Assembly (NCBI GenBank): GCA_003218615.1
Contig: QHOD01000077.1
Coordinates: forward strand, 1-8,806
Source of the DNA: Verrucomicrobiota bacterium
GTDB taxonomy: Bacteria; Verrucomicrobiota; Verrucomicrobiia; Chthoniobacterales; UBA10450
Length of the DNA stretch: 8,806 nucleotides
Direction of reading: 5' to 3'
Shown here: in pieces, positions 6,713 to 8,806 of the stretch
Numbering within the stretch: position 1 is the first letter of the stretch
Layout: every line of letters begins with the position of its first letter
Position numbers and translations under genes: made by a program
The notes under the pieces: model-generated
Told to the model about the DNA's origin: nothing
Databases searched by the model: none
Seen by the model: the letters and a program-made list of their open reading frames with translations, nothing else

Positions 6713-6758
6713 AAGATAATTTCAAAAAAATTGACATCCGTGCGCGGACGGATATACA
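6713..6758 (+). promoter_or_regulatory. Strong sigma70-type promoter of the dsbA-VKOR unit, with UP-like tract
   Basis: A perfect -35 (TTGACA, 6731-6736) and a near-perfect -10 (TATACA, 6753-6758) are spaced 16 nt apart. An A/T-rich stretch with seven consecutive A (6713-6730) lies directly upstream, as in UP elements. The start point should be near 6765, giving a leader of about 117 nt before the ATG at 6882. Confidence 0.65.
6737..6752. promoter_or_regulatory. Operator-like near-palindrome filling the dsbA promoter spacer
   Basis: TCCGTGCGCGGACGGA is symmetric at 14 of 16 positions (TCCGT-n-CGCG-n-ACGGA) and occupies exactly the interval between -35 and -10. A dimeric regulator bound here would block or remodel the promoter. 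No regulator gene is in the window, so the protein is unknown; chance symmetry in GC-rich sequence is possible. Confidence 0.45.
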
Positions 6759-6881
6759 CGCTGCCGTTCAAATCATTTTGCGTGACCGCGATGTGTGATT
6801 TTTCTGCTGGCGAAGTTGCAGGCGTGGACATCTGACTCTTATTAACGACTGCGGCTTGCCGATTGCCGATCGAACTCTCCG

Positions 6882-7568
6882 ATGAAGCGTTATTTTCCTT
6901 TCATACTTATCGCAGCAGTGGCGATGCTTACGGTGGGTTCCGGGGCAATGCTTTATCGCGCGAAGCAGCGTTCGGTCGCAGCGGCAGCAGCACCTTCTGC
7001 AGGAGCTACAGCAGGCGCAACCGGAACCGGCGCGTCCGCCATGACGCCGGAGCACGTGCGTGGAGCATCTGGCGCCCCTGTGACGCTGGAAGAATTTGGG
7101 GACTTCCAATGTCCGGCCTGCGCCACGACGGCTGGCGTGATCCAGGCGCTCGAAAAGGTTTACGGAAAGCGTCTGCGGATGATCTTCCGGCAATTTCCGT
7201 TACCGGCGCATCAGCACGGGCGCGACGCGGCGCTGGCTACGGAGGCAGCATCGCTGCAAGGACGGTTTTGGGAAATGCACGACCTGCTGTATGAAAAGCA
7301 GGCAACCTGGAGCAGGGAACCAGACGTTCGTCCACTTTTTGAGAGTTACGCGCAGGAGCTGCATCTGAATGTCCCGCGGTTCAAAAAAGATTTCGAGAGC
7401 GAGCAAGTGGCCGCGCAGGTTGATCGGCAGCGGGAGTATGGCGTGTCGCGCGGTGTGCAGAACACGCCTACGCTCTTTATCAACAGTCAGCTTGTTACTC
7501 CGCCATTTACTCCTGAGCGGCTGCAAGAAGCGATTGACGCGGCGATGTCCGGACATAAGAGCTCCTAA
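6882..7568 (+). CDS. Membrane-anchored DsbA-like thiol:disulfide oxidoreductase
   Basis: A 228-residue exported thioredoxin-fold protein expected to oxidise cysteine pairs of extracytoplasmic proteins. A single N-terminal hydrophobic helix (about 5-24) after MKRY acts as anchor or signal, followed by an Ala/Gly-rich linker (about 33-53) and a DsbA-like domain with an alpha-helical insertion. The redox centre is CPAC at 77-80 in the context FGDFQCPACATTAG, and the cis-proline loop is NTPTLFIN at 194-201 (T195-P196). These match the thioredoxin_4/DsbA branch (BdbD- and DsbA-like) rather than thioredoxin itself. Start at ATG 6882; no strong Shine-Dalgarno is seen. A strong promoter lies 120 bp upstream. 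The VKOR gene begins 3 nt after its stop, which supports a role as oxidase rather than isomerase. Confidence 0.9.
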   Translation: MKRYFPFILIAAVAMLTVGSGAMLYRAKQRSVAAAAAPSAGATAGATGTGASAMTPEHVRGASGAPVTLEEFGDFQCPACATTAGVIQALEKVYGKRLRMIFRQFPLPAHQHGRDAALATEAASLQGRFWEMHDLLYEKQATWSREPDVRPLFESYAQELHLNVPRFKKDFESEQVAAQVDRQREYGVSRGVQNTPTLFINSQLVTPPFTPERLQEAIDAAMSGHKSS

Positions 7569-7571
7569 TCT

Positions 7572-8039
7572 TTGACGACGAGGCAGAAACAGTCAGAAAA
7601 AAGCAGTGCGCGAGATTCGCTCGCCCGCGCGCGCGTCGTTTTCAATGCAATTGCTGCGGTAGTCGCTCTGGCCGGACTGGCCGATGCTACTTATCTCACC
7701 GTTGCGCACCTCGCAGGCGATAACTCCGTCTGCGGCCCGTCGCAGCCTTGTTCGATTGTTCTTGGCAGCGCTTACGCGCAAATCGCCGGAATTCCGACCG
7801 CCGCGTTTGGAGCTGTCGCTTACTTCAGCGCTTTTAGCGCGGCCACGCTGGCTGCGTTCGGTTACCCTCGCGCCCGGAGTTTTCTCATTGTGATCGTTGC
7901 GGCAATGTTCGCATTCACCCTGTGGTTATTGTACCTCCAGGCATTCGTCCTGCACGCATTCTGTCCTTTCTGCCTGCTCTCAGCCGCATTCACGTTTTGT
8001 TTGGCCGGATTGACGCTCGCCACGCCGCCTGCTCGCTAG
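7572..8039 (+). CDS. VKOR family quinone-linked disulfide oxidase
   Basis: A 155-residue integral membrane protein of the vitamin K epoxide reductase family, which in bacteria replaces DsbB: it takes electrons from the DsbA-like partner and passes them to quinone. Four hydrophobic helices are visible (about 22-46, 68-92, 102-125, 129-150). All four redox cysteines are present: a loop pair C54/C60 with the CX5C spacing and following Ser61 of cyanobacterial VKOR, and an active-site CPFC at 131-134. Unlike some bacterial versions it is not fused to a thioredoxin domain; the partner is the preceding gene. The start is a TTG at 7572, since no ATG or GTG is available in frame before the first helix. 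The 3-nt gap after the upstream stop suggests translational coupling. Confidence 0.92.
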   Translation: MTTRQKQSEKSSARDSLARARVVFNAIAAVVALAGLADATYLTVAHLAGDNSVCGPSQPCSIVLGSAYAQIAGIPTAAFGAVAYFSAFSAATLAAFGYPRARSFLIVIVAAMFAFTLWLLYLQAFVLHAFCPFCLLSAAFTFCLAGLTLATPPAR

Positions 8040-8129
8040 AACACGCCATGGAGTAGCGGGGCGAGCGACTCCTTGGTCGACTGACGTTTTACCTTCCATT
8101 CCAACTCACCGGGTAACCAGTTGCCGTAG
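8040..8129. other. Short convergent gap, no clear feature
   Basis: 90 bp between the VKOR stop and the SDR stop. Only a weak 4-bp stem with a 6-nt loop (CGAC/GTCG) is seen, with no U-run, so I call no terminator here. Confidence 0.4.
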
Positions 8130-8806
8130 TTAAAAAATCGAGCCCACCACGCCTCCTTCCACACGCAAAGCCGCTCCATTAGTAGCCGACGATAGAGGAC
8201 TGGCCACGAATGCAACTAACGCGGCTACTTCATCCGAGGTGGCGAAACGCTGCAAAAGCGAGCTGGGCCGTGCTGTGTGAAAGAATCCCTTTTCCACGTC
8301 ATCGGGCGTGACGTTTTTCGTTCTTGCCATGTCCGCGATGAATTTCTCAACCCCTTCCGACCGGGTCGGCCCCGCTAGGACCGAATTCACCGTGACAGCG
8401 CTACCCGCGGTCTTTTCCGCTAAACCTCGCGCGAGCGCGACCTGCATCGTCTTCGTGACGCCGTAATGAATCATTTCGACAGGAATGTTGGTTGCGGACT
8501 CGCTCGAAACGAAAATAATGCGCCCCCAATTGGCTGCTTTCATCCGCGGCAGGTAATGGCGCGAGAGGCGCACCCCGCTCATAAAGTTTGTCTCGATAAT
8601 CGCGTGCCAGTCTGCGTCAGTGATCTGCTCGAATGGTTTGACCTCGTATACGCCAAGATTATTGACCAGAACATCGAGGGCCGGGACAGCCTGAATGGTT
8701 TTTGAGATCCCGTCCGGCATAGCAAGATCTGCAGCGATCCCGCTGACTTTCGCGCCGTGAACTTCATTCCGGATGCTCTCGATTGCGCCATCCACCCGCC
8801 GTTGAG
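8130..8806 (-). CDS. Short-chain dehydrogenase/reductase (SDR), N-terminus beyond window edge
   Basis: An NAD(P)-dependent classical SDR; the frame is open through the right edge (residues QRR precede the GTG at 8795), so the N-terminal TGxxxGIG cofactor loop is outside. Visible, numbering from that GTG: the D23-L24 pair contacting the adenine ring, NNLG at 45-48 (usual NNAG, here with Leu), catalytic Asn70 in ETNFMSG, Ser97/98 in FVSSES, and YxxxK as Y111/K115. The substrate loop and C-terminal signature are also present (NSVLAGPTRSEGV, then NGAALRVEGGVV). About 225 residues plus the missing ~30 fits the usual 250-265. The substrate is unknown; the TRSEGVEKF tail resembles a common uncharacterised oxidoreductase subgroup. 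It is convergent with the VKOR gene. Confidence 0.92.
   Translation of the reverse strand, partial: QRRVDGAIESIRNEVHGAKVSGIAADLAMPDGISKTIQAVPALDVLVNNLGVYEVKPFEQITDADWHAIIETNFMSGVRLSRHYLPRMKAANWGRIIFVSSESATNIPVEMIHYGVTKTMQVALARGLAEKTAGSAVTVNSVLAGPTRSEGVEKFIADMARTKNVTPDDVEKGFFHTARPSSLLQRFATSDEVAALVAFVASPLSSATNGAALRVEGGVVGSIF

Larger units (their letters stand above)
6600..6881. other. Divergent intergenic region between glycosyltransferase and dsbA-like gene
   Basis: 282 bp with no gene that I accept. It holds a strong + strand promoter (6731-6758) preceded by an A/T-rich tract (6713-6730), and a predicted leader of about 117 nt for the dsbA-like gene. A 14-codon open frame (6791-6835) lies in that leader but lacks a ribosome binding site. 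I see no clear promoter for the glycosyltransferase. Confidence 0.5.

Noticed and set aside
6616..6831. 71-codon open frame on the - strand upstream of the glycosyltransferase
   Set aside because: No recognisable family, no Shine-Dalgarno, a tail that looks like random frame, and it overlaps the strong + strand promoter of the dsbA-like gene.
6791..6835. 14-codon upstream open frame in the dsbA-like leader
   Set aside because: No ribosome binding site and no attenuator-like codon bias; such short frames are common by chance.

Overview
The window is ordinary bacterial chromosome of medium-high GC, densely packed with chromosomal genes and free of insertion sequences, phage genes, CRISPR arrays or RNA genes that I can recognise. 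The gene set (PriA, PNPase, ribosomal protein S15, a VKOR/DsbA-like pair) is typical of a free-living didermal or soil bacterium. Two short interspersed-looking palindromic or tandem elements, together with the protein flavour, make me lean towards Verrucomicrobiota (Chthoniobacterales-like). That placement is inference from memory, and Acidobacteriota cannot be excluded.

Layout. On the + strand, positions 1-1189 hold the C-terminal half of the primosomal helicase PriA, cut by the left edge. Facing it on the - strand is a run of four closely spaced genes, read right to left: rpsO (S15), pnp (polynucleotide phosphorylase), an AI-2E/PerM-family membrane protein, and a secreted class A beta-lactamase-fold serine hydrolase whose 3' end runs 147 bp antisense into priA. 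Upstream of rpsO, also on the - strand, lies a family 2 glycosyltransferase. A 282-bp spacer then carries a strong + strand promoter that drives a two-gene disulfide-bond unit: a membrane-anchored DsbA-like thiol oxidase (CPAC) followed 3 nt later by a VKOR-type quinone-linked oxidase. The right edge holds a truncated SDR oxidoreductase on the - strand, convergent with the VKOR gene.

How the genes work together. The rpsO-pnp pair is the classical translation and RNA-decay neighbourhood, and PNPase has a long three-tier hairpin just before its Shine-Dalgarno sequence, the kind of structure through which PNPase controls its own mRNA in enterobacteria. DsbA-like protein and VKOR should form one electron relay: cysteines of exported proteins to DsbA-like CPAC, then to VKOR, then to quinone. 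The remaining genes look like independent housekeeping or envelope functions.

The most informative non-coding signals are the pnp leader hairpin (5351-5438), the near-palindrome that exactly fills the -35/-10 spacer of the dsbA promoter (6737-6752), and the very short predicted leader of rpsO. I did not find a convincing wholly new biological system.
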